Source of the DNA: Chloroflexota bacterium | Lineage (GTDB): Bacteria; Chloroflexota; Dehalococcoidia; Lucifugimonadales; Lucifugimonadaceae | NCBI GenBank assembly: GCA_029262735.1 | Contig: JAJCYY010000110.1 | Location: 1-64,000, forward strand | Length of the DNA stretch: 64,000 bases | Reading direction: 5' to 3' | Shown here: positions 20,301 to 29,745 of the stretch, in pieces | Numbering within the stretch: position 1 is the first letter of the stretch | How the letters are laid out: each line of letters starts with the position of its first letter | Translations under genes and position numbers: made by a program | Notes under the pieces: model-generated | Database searches by the model: none | What the model was told of the DNA's origin: nothing | The model's input: only the letters and a program-made list of their open reading frames with translations

Positions 20301-23300
20301 TGTGGTGGTAACGGTGCGACGTCCGACCAGGACGGGAACTATGAAATCACCGGACTGGTCGCAGGGGACTACGAGGTCCGCAGCCGGGCCTTCAGTTTCG
20401 GCTTCGTTGACGAGTACTACGACAACAGCATCGGCTTTAGCGGCCACACGCCCGTTTCTGTGACAGTCGGAGTGACAACACCCGGCATCGACTTTGCCCT
20501 CACATCGGGAGGGTCGATTTCAGGGACCGTCTTCAAGCCGGGCGGGACAGTTCCGGTATTCGATATCTTCGTACAGGCGTTTTCAGAAACACACTCCACG
20601 TGGCTGACATCGGCCGCACGCACAGACTCATCTGGCAACTATGTCCTCAGTGGCATTCCAGAAGGCCAGTCCAAAGTCCAGTTCAGGGATTTCTCAGGCC
20701 GCTTTGCAAGTGAGTTCTACAACGACAAGTCCAACCGTTCCTCCGCCGACCTGATCCAGGTCACCGGCACGCAGGCGGTCACCGGGATTGATGCGATTCT
20801 TGACGAGGCGGGTTCCATCAGCGGGACTGTCTTTGCTCCCGATGGCTTGACGCCTGTGGTGGGCGCTTGGGTAACCGCCTTCGATTCGGTTACGGGCGCC
20901 CACGTGAACGGCGATCAGACGGACGCCTCAGGCAACTATGCGGTCCAGGGTCTTCGCACCGGAACCTACAAGATCTGGGCGCAAGGATTCGGTCACGGTT
21001 TCCAAGATCAGTATTTCGACGCAGTGCCATCGTTCGATCAGGCTGCGGCGGTCGCGGTATTCGCACCCGGCGACACTCCTGGCATCGACTTCGTGATGAC
21101 TCCGAGGACCGCCGTTGAGAGATCCTCGCTTGTTCATCAGGTACTTCCCGGTGACGAGGTCGAGATAACTCTTACGCCTTCTGGGATTGGTGATTTCTAC
21201 GCGGTCCGAGAGAATCTCGGCGGCCTCGAGCTGGTTTCTCACACCGCAGATGCGTTCGAAGAGGGCGTGTTCGTTAGCCTTGCACCGTCACCGATCTCGT
21301 ATGTCATTCGAGTTCCACTAAATGTTTCGGGCGGCGATCAATTCGTCATCTGGGGCCAGTTCTGGGAAGACCCTGGCGACGAATCGGCGGTCAGCCCGTC
21401 ACAGACGGTTCTAACCGTAGTTGTGCCGGACACTGAGCTGGTCCGCACGTTGAGCACCAGTACCGGAGTCGCCGGCGACATCATCGACGTCACTCTGACG
21501 CCTTCGGGAATCAGGCAGTTCTACGCGGCGCAGGAAAACTTGGACGGTTTGGAGCTGGATTCGCACGATGCAGATCGGCTCGAAGAAGGCGTGTTCGTCC
21601 GGATATCCAACGACCCGATCCATTACCGGGTAAGGATTCCCAACACCGCCTCCCAGGGACAGGTCTTTGACATATCCGGAACATTCTGGGAGGACCCGGG
21701 TCGAGTTGAGCGGGTGACGCCGTTCGTGAGTCAGGTTGCGGTCGTCAACCCGAACGCCTCCGTCAACCGGTCGCTGGGTGCCACAGGCGCACCTGCGGGC
21801 GAAACGGTGACCGTGACCGTCACCCCCACGGGCATCAATCAGTTCTACGCCGTTCGAGAAGAACTCAACGGTCTTGAGCTCGTGTCGCACACCGCGGACA
21901 GCTTCGTTGAAGGCGCGTTCGTTCAGCTCGGTCCCAGCCCGTTCCAGTACACGGTACGCGTGCCGGACGGCACACCTGCGGGGGCAGTGTTTTGGATCAG
22001 CGGCGTTTTCTGGGAGGACCCGGGACAGGAACGGCCTGTCGATCCTAGTAACAGCTCAATCGATGTCACCGGTGGCCCGAATTCGAGGGTTCACCGCGAG
22101 TTGAGTGCGGCAGAGGCTCGTCCGGGCGGCACACTTACGGTGACCGTGACACCGACCGGAGTACAGCAGTTCTATGCGGTCCAAGAGCACCTTGTCGGTC
22201 TCGAGTTGGTCTCGCACACGGCTGATGAGTTCTTTGACGGCGCTTTCGTCCAGCTTACGCCCGAGCCGTTCCAGTACACGGTTCGCGTCCCGTTCGACGC
22301 ATCTCCAGGTGATGGCCGGGGTGGACGCATCACCGGAATTTTCTGGGAAGATCCGGGCCAAACAAGGATTGTTGAGCCAAGACTGAGCGTCGTCAACTAT
22401 TTGGAGGGCCCGGCTTCATCTGTTGAACGAACTCTGAGTGCAACAAACGTGCCGGCAGGCGGCACAGTAACGGTGACTCTGACGCCAACGAACGTCGATC
22501 TGTTTTACGCGGTCCGCGAACATCTTGTTGATCTCGAACTCATCTCGCACACGGCGGACGGCTTCGACGACGGCGCGTTCGTCATGCTCACTCCGGACCC
22601 GTTCGAGTACACAGTCCGAGTGCCGTTTGGAACACCGACAGGCGCAGAGCTTCTGATATCAGGGAGGTTCTGGGAGGACCCGGGTCAGGAACGGCCTGTT
22701 GATCCCGCGGTGAGCACAATCCGCGTTTCGCAAGGTCCGCGTGCATCTGTTGAACGAACCCTGAGTGCAACAAACGTGCCACAAGGCGGCACGGTCACCG
22801 TGACTCTGACGCCAACAAACGTCGATCTGTTTTACGCGGTCCGCGAACACCTCGGTGGGCTTGAGCTGCTCTCTCACACCGCCGATGGCTTTGACAATGG
22901 CGTCTTCATCATGTTGACAGCGCGAACCTTCGATTACACGGTACGGGTGCCTGCAGAAACGCCTGTTGGGACAGAACTTCCGATATCAGGAAGGTTCTGG
23001 GAGAACCCGGGCTTCGAATTTGTAGTCGACCCATCGGAGTCGGTTGTCACCGTTGGCCGTCCCGCGAGCCTTGAGCGAACGCCGGGTTCCAGGTCCGCCA
23101 CGCCGGGCGAAGAGATCACCTTCACGTTGACACCTGATGGAGTCGATCTCTTCTACGCAGCCCGAGAGAACCTCGATGGGCTTGAACTGCTGTCGCATGA
23201 TGCCGATAACTTCGAAGATGGCGTGTTCATTCGTCTGTCCCCAACGCCGATCAACTACACCGTCAGAGTGCCCGCGAACGCTCCTGATGGTGCCATGTTC

Positions 23301-24638
23301 AATATCATCGGCACGTTCTGGGAGGACCCGGGCTTCGAGCTGGATGCCTCGCCCGCAGTCACCCAGGTCCGGGTCGCGGTCAATCCTGCTGTGGTTGAGC
23401 GGACCGTCGATCGGGAATCAGTCGTCGCAGGCGAATTCATGATAGTTACGATCACGCCGACCGATGTCGACCAGTTCTACGCGGTCCAGGAGAGCCTCGG
23501 CGATCTAGAGTTCGTCTCGCATACTGCAGATGGTCTCGATGACGGCGCCTTCTTGATGCTTACGCCTGATGCGTTCGAGTACACGGTGCGTGTGCCGATC
23601 AACGCGGTTGATGGCGACCAGTTCCCGATCTCCGGAACCTTCTGGGAGGATCCCGGGTTTGACCGGCCTGTAACGCCACCCACCACGCTGCTGTTCGTAG
23701 GACCGGCGATTGGACTCCTGTTCGTGCCCGACGAACTCCCGCTCGATCTGAACAGCACCGGCACGGTGGAACTCCACGTGGATGATCTTCTGGGAGAAGA
23801 GGTCGACACTGTGCAGTTGAAGATCACTCATGATCCGGCCGTTATTGAGATCTCCAATCCGTCCTGCATCGGTCTCTTTGCGGACGGTACGCCAAGTGGA
23901 GTAATTCGCGACGAGGCGGCCGGAGCTTCGTGGTTCAACTGCCACGTCACAGACGCCATATCCGGAGGCTCCGGTGCGGTCTTGTCATTTGATGTAACCC
24001 GCGTCGGACCCGGCAACCCGGTGCTGGAGATGGTCACAACAGGGGTCACTCGAACAAAGTTTGTCAAGGGTGGTCTGGTCATCGGAACTCCCGTGCGGCC
24101 GCTGAACACGCTGCAGATTCTGCCGGACACAACGGTTAGCGGCACCGTGACCATCCAGGGCGTTGCACCGGGGAATGAGCAGGCGTTCGCGGTCATTGGA
24201 CCACACGTGTCGCTTGTACCGACATCCGGAGGAAGGGCAGCCAGCGTGGATGTGAATACGGATGGCACCTTCGCTATCCATGGCGTGCTGGACGGGATCT
24301 ACGACGTCATCCTGGATGCGCCGGGATCACTCGGCAGACGGCTCGTCGGCCTCACGGTTGCCGGAGTTGATATTGATCTTCAGCCGGTGCAGTTGCGTGG
24401 CGGTATCTCGAATCCCGAGGACGACGTTGTCGAAGGACAAGATATCTCGGCCGTAGCTGGATCCTTCGGCCTGGGACCGAGCGAGCTGGACGGACGGTTC
24501 GCACCGGGCACGGAGCTAATCGTCGACTTCAACGGCGACCTCTGGGTTTCGGCGTTCGATATTTCGATTGTGTTGAGCAACATGGGTGAGACCAGGCTGC
24601 AGGAATGGAACGATCCTGCAGTTGTCACGGGCGGGTGA
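17379..24638 (+). CDS. Giant secreted scaffold-like protein: 12 Cna-B-like repeats, 8 FYAV repeats, cohesin-like and dockerin-like domains
   Basis: 2419 residues. Signal peptide about 1-46. Residues 60-1243 are twelve carboxypeptidase-regulatory/Cna-B-like beta-sandwiches of about 98 residues, ordered as three types (A, B, C) repeated four times; each A unit has adjacent cysteines (SCC or QCCGGN). Residues 1244-2107 hold eight copies of a roughly 107-residue repeat with core FYAVREHL…LELVSHTAD, YTVRVP and FWEDPG. About 2108-2245 is a cohesin-like domain (VDTVQLKITHDPAVIEISN, SGGSGAVLSFDVT), then another Cna-B-like unit. The C-terminus (2343-2419) resembles a type-I dockerin, with DFNGDLWVSAFDISIVLSN as the clearer half. 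GGGAG precedes the ATG. It begins a seven-gene operon. A scaffolding or stalk role outside the cell is inferred. No membrane anchor or sorting signal is visible, so attachment would depend on partner binding. Confidence 0.85.
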   Translation: MRLLPGTWHSSTFRVNTRSLFTAVAAIAALGILQLALSAPDSAGAAGSNAPAAQVETTGSITGRLTEELTGIPIVGAQVAANHVSCCTAGFATTDQNGNYQITGLFDGDHWIRTDADELGFIDEYYDDTLVWDNRTLVSVTAGQTTGGIDFDLVLGGSISGTVFEPGGIIPIADIWVNAFSELNNAWLSGVTTDSSGNYVLGGVPEGPHRVEFRDHSGSFASEFYDNKIQWGSANLISITGTEEVTGINAVLELTGSISGTVLAPDGVTPVEGLGIEARDPTTNDWIAGANTDAAGNYTVIGLRTGNYKIRARASGHGFPDQYFAGVSDFELADVVTVTAPGDTPNIDLTMSPGGTIAGRITDEASGNPISGVRVSANLEQCCGGNGATTDQDGNYEITGLAAGDYRVRTETREPGFIDEYYDNSIGFSGRTPVSVTVGVTTPGIDFALVQGGSISGTVFEPGGTVPIANIWVNAYSETHSEWVSNASTDSSGNYILRGVPEGQHRVEFADHSGSFAGEFFNDRQGFFNADLVQVTGTQSVTGIDAVMDLAGSISGTVLAPDGVTPVQDLTVVALDPINRNWIDSARTDAAGNYSISGLRSGDYKVWARDFDHGFVEQYFDGVTRFDLADNVTVTAPVDTAGIDFTMSPGGTITGRLIDEATGNPISGVWVSADPEQCCGGNSATTDQDGNYQIAGLAPGDYWVRTAAHELGFVDEYYDNSIAWDDRTPVSVTGGVTTPGIDFALAQGGSISGTVFEPGGLVPVAGIWVSAISETHSVWVSDATTDSSGNYVLRGVPAGQHRIEFADQSGSFAREFYEDRTDFTAADLITVTGTQAVTSIDAILDPAGSISGTVLAPDGVTPVSDVWVIALDAITGNWAEDARADSSGNYTIRGLRSGNYKVEAQSSAHGFPNQFFNGVSDFGLADAVTVTAPGDTPNINFLMSPGGTITGRITDEATGNPISGVGISAIPEQCCGGNGATSDQDGNYEITGLVAGDYEVRSRAFSFGFVDEYYDNSIGFSGHTPVSVTVGVTTPGIDFALTSGGSISGTVFKPGGTVPVFDIFVQAFSETHSTWLTSAARTDSSGNYVLSGIPEGQSKVQFRDFSGRFASEFYNDKSNRSSADLIQVTGTQAVTGIDAILDEAGSISGTVFAPDGLTPVVGAWVTAFDSVTGAHVNGDQTDASGNYAVQGLRTGTYKIWAQGFGHGFQDQYFDAVPSFDQAAAVAVFAPGDTPGIDFVMTPRTAVERSSLVHQVLPGDEVEITLTPSGIGDFYAVRENLGGLELVSHTADAFEEGVFVSLAPSPISYVIRVPLNVSGGDQFVIWGQFWEDPGDESAVSPSQTVLTVVVPDTELVRTLSTSTGVAGDIIDVTLTPSGIRQFYAAQENLDGLELDSHDADRLEEGVFVRISNDPIHYRVRIPNTASQGQVFDISGTFWEDPGRVERVTPFVSQVAVVNPNASVNRSLGATGAPAGETVTVTVTPTGINQFYAVREELNGLELVSHTADSFVEGAFVQLGPSPFQYTVRVPDGTPAGAVFWISGVFWEDPGQERPVDPSNSSIDVTGGPNSRVHRELSAAEARPGGTLTVTVTPTGVQQFYAVQEHLVGLELVSHTADEFFDGAFVQLTPEPFQYTVRVPFDASPGDGRGGRITGIFWEDPGQTRIVEPRLSVVNYLEGPASSVERTLSATNVPAGGTVTVTLTPTNVDLFYAVREHLVDLELISHTADGFDDGAFVMLTPDPFEYTVRVPFGTPTGAELLISGRFWEDPGQERPVDPAVSTIRVSQGPRASVERTLSATNVPQGGTVTVTLTPTNVDLFYAVREHLGGLELLSHTADGFDNGVFIMLTARTFDYTVRVPAETPVGTELPISGRFWENPGFEFVVDPSESVVTVGRPASLERTPGSRSATPGEEITFTLTPDGVDLFYAARENLDGLELLSHDADNFEDGVFIRLSPTPINYTVRVPANAPDGAMFNIIGTFWEDPGFELDASPAVTQVRVAVNPAVVERTVDRESVVAGEFMIVTITPTDVDQFYAVQESLGDLEFVSHTADGLDDGAFLMLTPDAFEYTVRVPINAVDGDQFPISGTFWEDPGFDRPVTPPTTLLFVGPAIGLLFVPDELPLDLNSTGTVELHVDDLLGEEVDTVQLKITHDPAVIEISNPSCIGLFADGTPSGVIRDEAAGASWFNCHVTDAISGGSGAVLSFDVTRVGPGNPVLEMVTTGVTRTKFVKGGLVIGTPVRPLNTLQILPDTTVSGTVTIQGVAPGNEQAFAVIGPHVSLVPTSGGRAASVDVNTDGTFAIHGVLDGIYDVILDAPGSLGRRLVGLTVAGVDIDLQPVQLRGGISNPEDDVVEGQDISAVAGSFGLGPSELDGRFAPGTELIVDFNGDLWVSAFDISIVLSNMGETRLQEWNDPAVVTGG
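17556..21108 (+). repeat. Four tandem ABC super-repeats (about 890 bp each)
   Basis: Boundaries are near 17556, 18438, 19327 and 20217. Each super-repeat encodes units A (GRxxDEAxGNPISG, CC motif, DEYYDN), B (SGTVFEPGG, DSSGNYVLRGVP) and C (SGTVLAPDGVTPV, QYFxGV). Like units match each other across super-repeats better than neighbours do, so the array grew by duplicating triplets. Confidence 0.8.
21109..23700 (+). repeat. Eight tandem FYAV repeats (about 325 bp each)
   Basis: Each unit has the order SVERTLSA, GGTVTVTLTPT, FYAVREHL, LELVSHTAD, DGAFVMLTP, YTVRVP, ISGxFWEDPG. Units 5 and 6 (from about 22423 and 22740) are the most alike, also at DNA level, suggesting the latest duplication. Confidence 0.8.
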
Positions 24639-24705
24639 ACAGCTATGGAACGAGGTCAGCTTCACGAGAACCGACCGCGGCTCGAACTGAGGGAGTGAGT
24701 GCGAC

Positions 24706-27198
24706 ATGAATCTTAAAAGAGGAAATGTGAACCGGATCTGGCCATTTGCGATGGCCCTGGTCGTCACGGTCGCCGCCGTCATTGCAGTTGCTTCATCGAG
24801 CACCGGATGGGTTTCTGCGCAGTCCGGAACAGGTGGCACAGACGGCACGGGTGGGACGGGACCCGGTCCAACGGCCACGACGACTCCGGGCGGAACAGGT
24901 GGAACGGGTGGTTTACCTGAACTTCGATCCATCATCTTTCAAGGCGAAGTCACTATCGGCGGGCAGCTTTCACCGAATGGGTTTCGGTTGACGGCAAAGA
25001 TCCTCAGTACAACAGGCCAGGTGCTTTTTACCTCTGTCCCAGCCATTGTCGGTCTGCCGTTAGACAGCAGGTACTCTGCGCTTGTTGTGGGCCCGGCTCC
25101 CAATGCGGAAGGCAGGGTAATCGAGTTCTGGCTGGATGATCAGGTGGTCTCGTCCAACGTGTCTGTTTTTGCGCCGCTCCTCAACGGTCAAGTTTGTCTC
25201 GGTTGTGCTTGGACGCTGCCAATTCTTCGTAGCCTAGACCTAGATTTCCCAACAGCCCCAGTTTCGACACCAACGCCAACTCCTGGCGGAACGGGAGGCA
25301 CAGGTGGGACTGGTGGACCGACGCCAACGCCGGCGCATGCCACTCCAACTCCCACTCCAACCGGAACTGGAGGAACAGGTGGCCCGACGCCTACTCCGGT
25401 TATCCCAACGCCAACTCCAACCCCGTTTATTCCGACGCCCACTCCCGGCGGGACGGGTGGCACCGGCGGACCAACGCCGACCTCGGTGCCGCCTACCGCG
25501 ACACCGACCACCATTCCGGACGACCCTGCATGCCGGGCGGACAACAACGGCGATCAGCAGATCGACAAAGAGGAGGCGATTCAAGCCGTTATCGGGTACC
25601 TCTTTGGCATCGGTGATTGGACTCGGGAAGAGGCAGTGGATGCAGTTACCGTCTACCTGACCGGACAGACGCTCACGTGTGAGACACCGCCACAAGGGGG
25701 GAACTTAAAGGTAGCTCTTGGTGCGCCGATCTCAACCCTGGACGTGCACCGCACGACTGGCACGACCGCCTACGAAATCGCATTCGCGGTGCAGGAATCC
25801 CTCTTCGCGTACGATGATCAGATGACGTCTCAGCCGCTCCTGGTGGAGAGCTGGTCAGTCAGTTCCGACGGGCTGCAATGGGATTTCACGCTGCGAGACG
25901 GACTGAAGTTCCACAACGGCAGGTCAGTGACCGCCGAAGATGCAGCGCAGTCATGGGCTCGATGGGCGGATCGAGACAACTACGGCTCCCTCATTTTCGG
26001 GTTCGTGGACGACATTCGGGTCACCGGAAATCTCACGTTTGAGATCGACATGGTGGAGCCGACGGCCCTGATTCTCGAAGGAATGGCGAGCATCGGCGGC
26101 TACGCCCCGTACATCATGCCGCCGGAGATGTACAACGTACCCGCCGCAACGGGCGCAGACGTGATGATCGGCACCGGACCGTACAAGTTCAGGGAATGGG
26201 TCCAAGGCGATCACCTGACCGTTGAGCGATTCGAAGAGTATCAGCCGGTTAACTCGCCTTCCTCATTCATGGCCGGTAGGAAGGAAGCTTTCTTCGATTT
26301 GGTGGACTACGTCGTCATCCCAGATGTCAACACACAGATTGCGGCGCTTGAGGTTGGACAGATAGACATCATCGCGGGTGCGATCCCAGGTGATTTCGTC
26401 GATCCGTTGAGCAACGATCCGGACCTGAGGGTCCAGATCATCGAGAACGACTCCTCAAGAGACGGCGCATGGCTCGACCACGTCGACGGGCCGTTCACTG
26501 ACGCCAGGGTTCGCCGGGCTTTCGCCATGGCATACCCTGTCGAACAGGCACTGAATGCGGCTGTTGGCGACCAGAGATTCTGGCAGACCTGCCCGTCGAT
26601 GATGGTCTGTGGTGGTAAGTGGGGCGGATTCCCCGACGGCTCTGCGGGCATCTACAACGCCCGTAGTAGCGGTGGTCTACAGGCAGCACAGCAAATCATC
26701 CATAACCTCGGCCTTGTCGGCACGGACGTAATCGTCATGCAGCCAGCCGACCGCCCGCGATTTGCCGGTCCTGCTGAGATTTCGCGCCAGACCCTTGAAG
26801 AACTCGGCTTCAATGTCATCTTCAAGGTGACGGACTGGGCAACCCAGACAGTCTGGCGGGAGACGCCCGAGCTCTGGGATGTTTTCCATACCGCCGGTGG
26901 CGGCAGATGGGGTGCGAATCCGCTACTCAACAGTTCGCTGAGGAAGAACGGGTACTGGAACAGGTACCAGGACGAGTCCGGTCGCATGGCCGCCGGCATG
27001 AATGCGCTGGCTCGTGCAACGTCGGCAGCAGAGCAACTGCAGATCGTTAAGGACATGCAGCAGGTGTTCTGGGAAGACATCCCGTACGTATCGATCGGCG
27101 ACACGTTCTATGCGGTGGCCTTGAAGGCAGACATCCAGGGTGCAAAAACCAAGTTTGGCATGCCGTTCAATGTCTACAACGCCTGGCGGACAGAGTGA
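24706..27198 (+). CDS. Secreted family-5 solute-binding protein with EF-hand module and Thr-Pro-Gly linkers
   Basis: 830 residues. Signal peptide about 1-36; a Gly-Thr-rich stretch; a beta domain (about 68-170, EVTIGGQLSPNGFRLTAKI); a long linker of GGTGGTGG and PTPTP (185-270); the Cys-bounded EF-hand module at 276-325 (CRADNNGDQQIDKEEA … LTGQTLTC); then an SBP_bac_5 (OppA/DdpA-type) domain to the end (GGNLKVALGAPISTLDVHRT, WDFTLRDGLKFHNGRSVTAEDA, GTGPYKFREW, ARVRRAFAMAYPVEQAL). Such domains bind peptides or other solutes for ABC importers, but no permease or ATPase gene is nearby. Linker-plus-EF-hand at the N-terminus, in place of a lipobox, suggests docking to another surface protein. Its stop overlaps the next start (GTGA), indicating translational coupling. 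Confidence 0.85.
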   Translation: MNLKRGNVNRIWPFAMALVVTVAAVIAVASSSTGWVSAQSGTGGTDGTGGTGPGPTATTTPGGTGGTGGLPELRSIIFQGEVTIGGQLSPNGFRLTAKILSTTGQVLFTSVPAIVGLPLDSRYSALVVGPAPNAEGRVIEFWLDDQVVSSNVSVFAPLLNGQVCLGCAWTLPILRSLDLDFPTAPVSTPTPTPGGTGGTGGTGGPTPTPAHATPTPTPTGTGGTGGPTPTPVIPTPTPTPFIPTPTPGGTGGTGGPTPTSVPPTATPTTIPDDPACRADNNGDQQIDKEEAIQAVIGYLFGIGDWTREEAVDAVTVYLTGQTLTCETPPQGGNLKVALGAPISTLDVHRTTGTTAYEIAFAVQESLFAYDDQMTSQPLLVESWSVSSDGLQWDFTLRDGLKFHNGRSVTAEDAAQSWARWADRDNYGSLIFGFVDDIRVTGNLTFEIDMVEPTALILEGMASIGGYAPYIMPPEMYNVPAATGADVMIGTGPYKFREWVQGDHLTVERFEEYQPVNSPSSFMAGRKEAFFDLVDYVVIPDVNTQIAALEVGQIDIIAGAIPGDFVDPLSNDPDLRVQIIENDSSRDGAWLDHVDGPFTDARVRRAFAMAYPVEQALNAAVGDQRFWQTCPSMMVCGGKWGGFPDGSAGIYNARSSGGLQAAQQIIHNLGLVGTDVIVMQPADRPRFAGPAEISRQTLEELGFNVIFKVTDWATQTVWRETPELWDVFHTAGGGRWGANPLLNSSLRKNGYWNRYQDESGRMAAGMNALARATSAAEQLQIVKDMQQVFWEDIPYVSIGDTFYAVALKADIQGAKTKFGMPFNVYNAWRTE

Positions 27199-29708
27199 AG
27201 TACGCACGGGTAGCCGGCCTGGGGTTGATGCTGGCAGGAACGCTGTCCCTGCTAGCGCTGGTGCTTGCCACATCTCCGAACCGGGGGCTGGAGGTACACG
27301 CGCAGGTAGTAGCCGAACCTGGCTTTAGCCTTTCGCCGGAAGTGGTTAATGTTGGGGTCGGCGATCGGCAGACTCTGGAAGTGATGTCGGGGGAGTTCGA
27401 CACAACAGATATCAATGCACTCCAGGTGACCGTTCAGTACGACAACACGAAGGTCCACGTGGAGAACCCTTCGTGCCTCGGCGACATGGCCGCCATGCAC
27501 CCGCCCGTGTTCGACCCGGATGTGCAGAACGGCGCCGCGGCGTTCACCTGTCTTGGAGAATCCATCCCGGGCAACGGTGGAATAGTTGCGGCATTCGATG
27601 TGGTCGGGATTTCGGTTGATGATTCAGACCTGGAGCTCGTGGGAGACGGCCCATTCAGCACAGGATTTTTCGGTGACGGCACGCTGATCGCGCAGGGCGA
27701 TCTCACCGGTGCGACCGTTTCAGTTCAAGACGGTGATACTGTCAGTCGCTCGGCCAGCGCCACGATCGTCGAAGCGGGTGATGAGGTCACGATAACGATC
27801 ACCCCGGACGGCCAGCCGCCGTTCTACGCAGTTCGTGAGAACCTCGGCGAGTTGGAGTTGCTGGAATTAGATCTATTAGACCCGATAACCCCAGACAATT
27901 TTTCGGAAGGCGTTTTCGTCAGGCTGGGAGCTACTCCCTTCGAATATGTTGTCCGGGTTCCAGCAGACGCCGAGCCGGGTCAGCAGTTCCCGATAACGGG
28001 TAACTGGTGGGAGGATCCCGGTGTCGAGTTCCTTGTGCTTCCCGACCCACTGGTCATCGAAGTTGCGGAACCGGTAACACCGACCCCAACTCCGGTAGAC
28101 ACACCGATACCAACGGTTATTCCGGCTCCGACCAACACTCCGGTGCCACCGACTGCTACCACCGCACCCTCGGATGGCGGTGGTGGTGGCGGAGGTGGAG
28201 GCGCGCCACCACCATCGGGGCCGACTTCAACCCCTCTGCCTGCGGTTCCGACTGCGCCACAATCTGTAACCGCCGAACCAGGAGACGGCTCAGTCACGGT
28301 CAGCTGGAGTCCACCTCCGCTAATCGAAGGCGCACCGGTCACTGGATACAGGATCCTCAACACCGTCACTGGCGCTGCGGTCCTTCTGGGTGAATCGGCA
28401 CTATCACACACCTTTACCGGTCTCACGAACGGCATTCCCTACAGCTTCCAGATCTCGGCGATCAACTCATCCGGCAATGGCGAGAGTGTGTTGGTAGGGC
28501 CGGTCACGCCAATCGCGGGATCCGGGGGTGCCGCAGCAGTTGGTGCTGCGGCCAGCGGAGCGTTCGGTGAGGGTGTAGAAGTCACCGATTCCGATCCCGA
28601 GATCTCCACCGACTCGTCTGGCATCAGGGCCTTGATTCCCGCTACCGGCGTGGGCGAAGGTGAGACACCAACCGGCGAGTTTGACATAGACACGGAAGAG
28701 CTAACGGTTGACACAGACTCCACAGGCGCAGGAACCGGCTCGTTGAAGTTGGGGGAGGAGCTCACCGTTACCGGCCAGGTTCAGGTTGTTGGGGCCGAAG
28801 GCGGCATCGCCGTCGAGTTCCATGACGCGACGTTGAATTTCACCCCGATGATCGACGAAACCGAGTCAACGCTCCTCGACGAAGATGTCGGTACTCCCGA
28901 GGTGTCCTTCGACGTGGGAGTTACGGGCGTCGGTGAATCAACTCAGGTTTCCGCTGAATATACGAAGGAACTGCCTTCCGGATTCGCGGGCTCTTCGTTC
29001 GCACTCGGTGCTCCAGGCACTACAGGACAACTCGCCGACCCTGACGCCGACGTTGCGTACGTGGTGTCTGTGACCAAGAGCGGAATCGACGACGAGGACC
29101 TGCAGGACAACACGGTCACGATGACGGTCGGCAAGACGTGGTACGAGGAGCGAGTTGCAGCGGGTAAGTCGATCGTGATTTCGAAGGTGGCAGAGGACGG
29201 GAGCGTGTTCGTTGTCGAGCCGGTCTGTACCGAGTTGGCGGACTCGTACTCGTGTACAGCGACGTTCTCCGGTGAAGCCGGAGGATTTTCTGACTTCATC
29301 CTGGCGGCTCTGACTCTGACAACCGAGCCCACGCCTACGCCCACTCCTTCTCCTTCTCCTATTCCCACTGGCGTCCCAACATTCCAGGCTCCCGTTGATC
29401 AGCCGACTCAAGAGCCTTCGCCCACTGGCACTGCAGTTCCTCCGACACCGACAACTGCACTGGGAGCAACACAGACACCGGTTGCGACGGCGACCGCCAC
29501 GCTGGCGCCAACGTCAGTAAGCGCGCCCACGCCGACCGCACTTCCCCAGATCCTGCCGACACAGGCGTCGGGCGGAGATGGCGAAGACGGAGGAGGCCTG
29601 CCTGCCTGGATAATCGCCCTCATCGGTGTACTGGCAGTTGCGGTCCTCGGAGGCATCGTGGCTCGGACATTTGGTTCGCAGATTTTGCAGCAACTTAAGA
29701 GGAGCTAG
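27195..29708 (+). CDS. Membrane-anchored surface protein with cohesin-like, FYAV and FN3 domains
   Basis: 837 residues from a GTG overlapping the previous stop by four bases. Signal peptide about 1-37. Residues 40-178 look cohesin-like: a strand-rich domain with INALQVTVQYDNTKVHV, AAFTC and NGGIVAAFDVVGI, as in cohesins where a beta strand is followed by a YD-type turn. One FYAV repeat follows (about 180-297; FYAVRENLGELELL, FEYVVRVPA, NWWEDPG). A Pro/Thr linker and a glycine run precede an FN3 domain (about 352-440; SVTVSWSPPP, YSFQISAINSSG). After a further beta region (about 450-700) and a second PT linker, a transmembrane helix (LPAWIIALIGVLAVAVLGGI) and a basic KRS tail end the protein. 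This is the best candidate for the cell-side receptor of the EF-hand modules; that pairing is inference. Confidence 0.8.
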   Translation: MKYARVAGLGLMLAGTLSLLALVLATSPNRGLEVHAQVVAEPGFSLSPEVVNVGVGDRQTLEVMSGEFDTTDINALQVTVQYDNTKVHVENPSCLGDMAAMHPPVFDPDVQNGAAAFTCLGESIPGNGGIVAAFDVVGISVDDSDLELVGDGPFSTGFFGDGTLIAQGDLTGATVSVQDGDTVSRSASATIVEAGDEVTITITPDGQPPFYAVRENLGELELLELDLLDPITPDNFSEGVFVRLGATPFEYVVRVPADAEPGQQFPITGNWWEDPGVEFLVLPDPLVIEVAEPVTPTPTPVDTPIPTVIPAPTNTPVPPTATTAPSDGGGGGGGGGAPPPSGPTSTPLPAVPTAPQSVTAEPGDGSVTVSWSPPPLIEGAPVTGYRILNTVTGAAVLLGESALSHTFTGLTNGIPYSFQISAINSSGNGESVLVGPVTPIAGSGGAAAVGAAASGAFGEGVEVTDSDPEISTDSSGIRALIPATGVGEGETPTGEFDIDTEELTVDTDSTGAGTGSLKLGEELTVTGQVQVVGAEGGIAVEFHDATLNFTPMIDETESTLLDEDVGTPEVSFDVGVTGVGESTQVSAEYTKELPSGFAGSSFALGAPGTTGQLADPDADVAYVVSVTKSGIDDEDLQDNTVTMTVGKTWYEERVAAGKSIVISKVAEDGSVFVVEPVCTELADSYSCTATFSGEAGGFSDFILAALTLTTEPTPTPTPSPSPIPTGVPTFQAPVDQPTQEPSPTGTAVPPTPTTALGATQTPVATATATLAPTSVSAPTPTALPQILPTQASGGDGEDGGGLPAWIIALIGVLAVAVLGGIVARTFGSQILQQLKRS

Positions 29709-29745
29709 TCAACAGCCAGGGCAAAAAACCAAGAGGGATTAGACG

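Noticed and set aside
17379..24638. True cellulosomal scaffoldin
   Set aside because: Only one cohesin-like domain is seen, and there is no carbohydrate-binding module or hydrolase in the operon, so a degradative cellulosome is not supported.
25260..25500. Repetitive DNA that might suggest a CRISPR or satellite array
   Set aside because: The repeats are codons for Pro-Thr and Gly-Gly-Thr linkers inside the 24706 gene, with no constant spacer arrangement.
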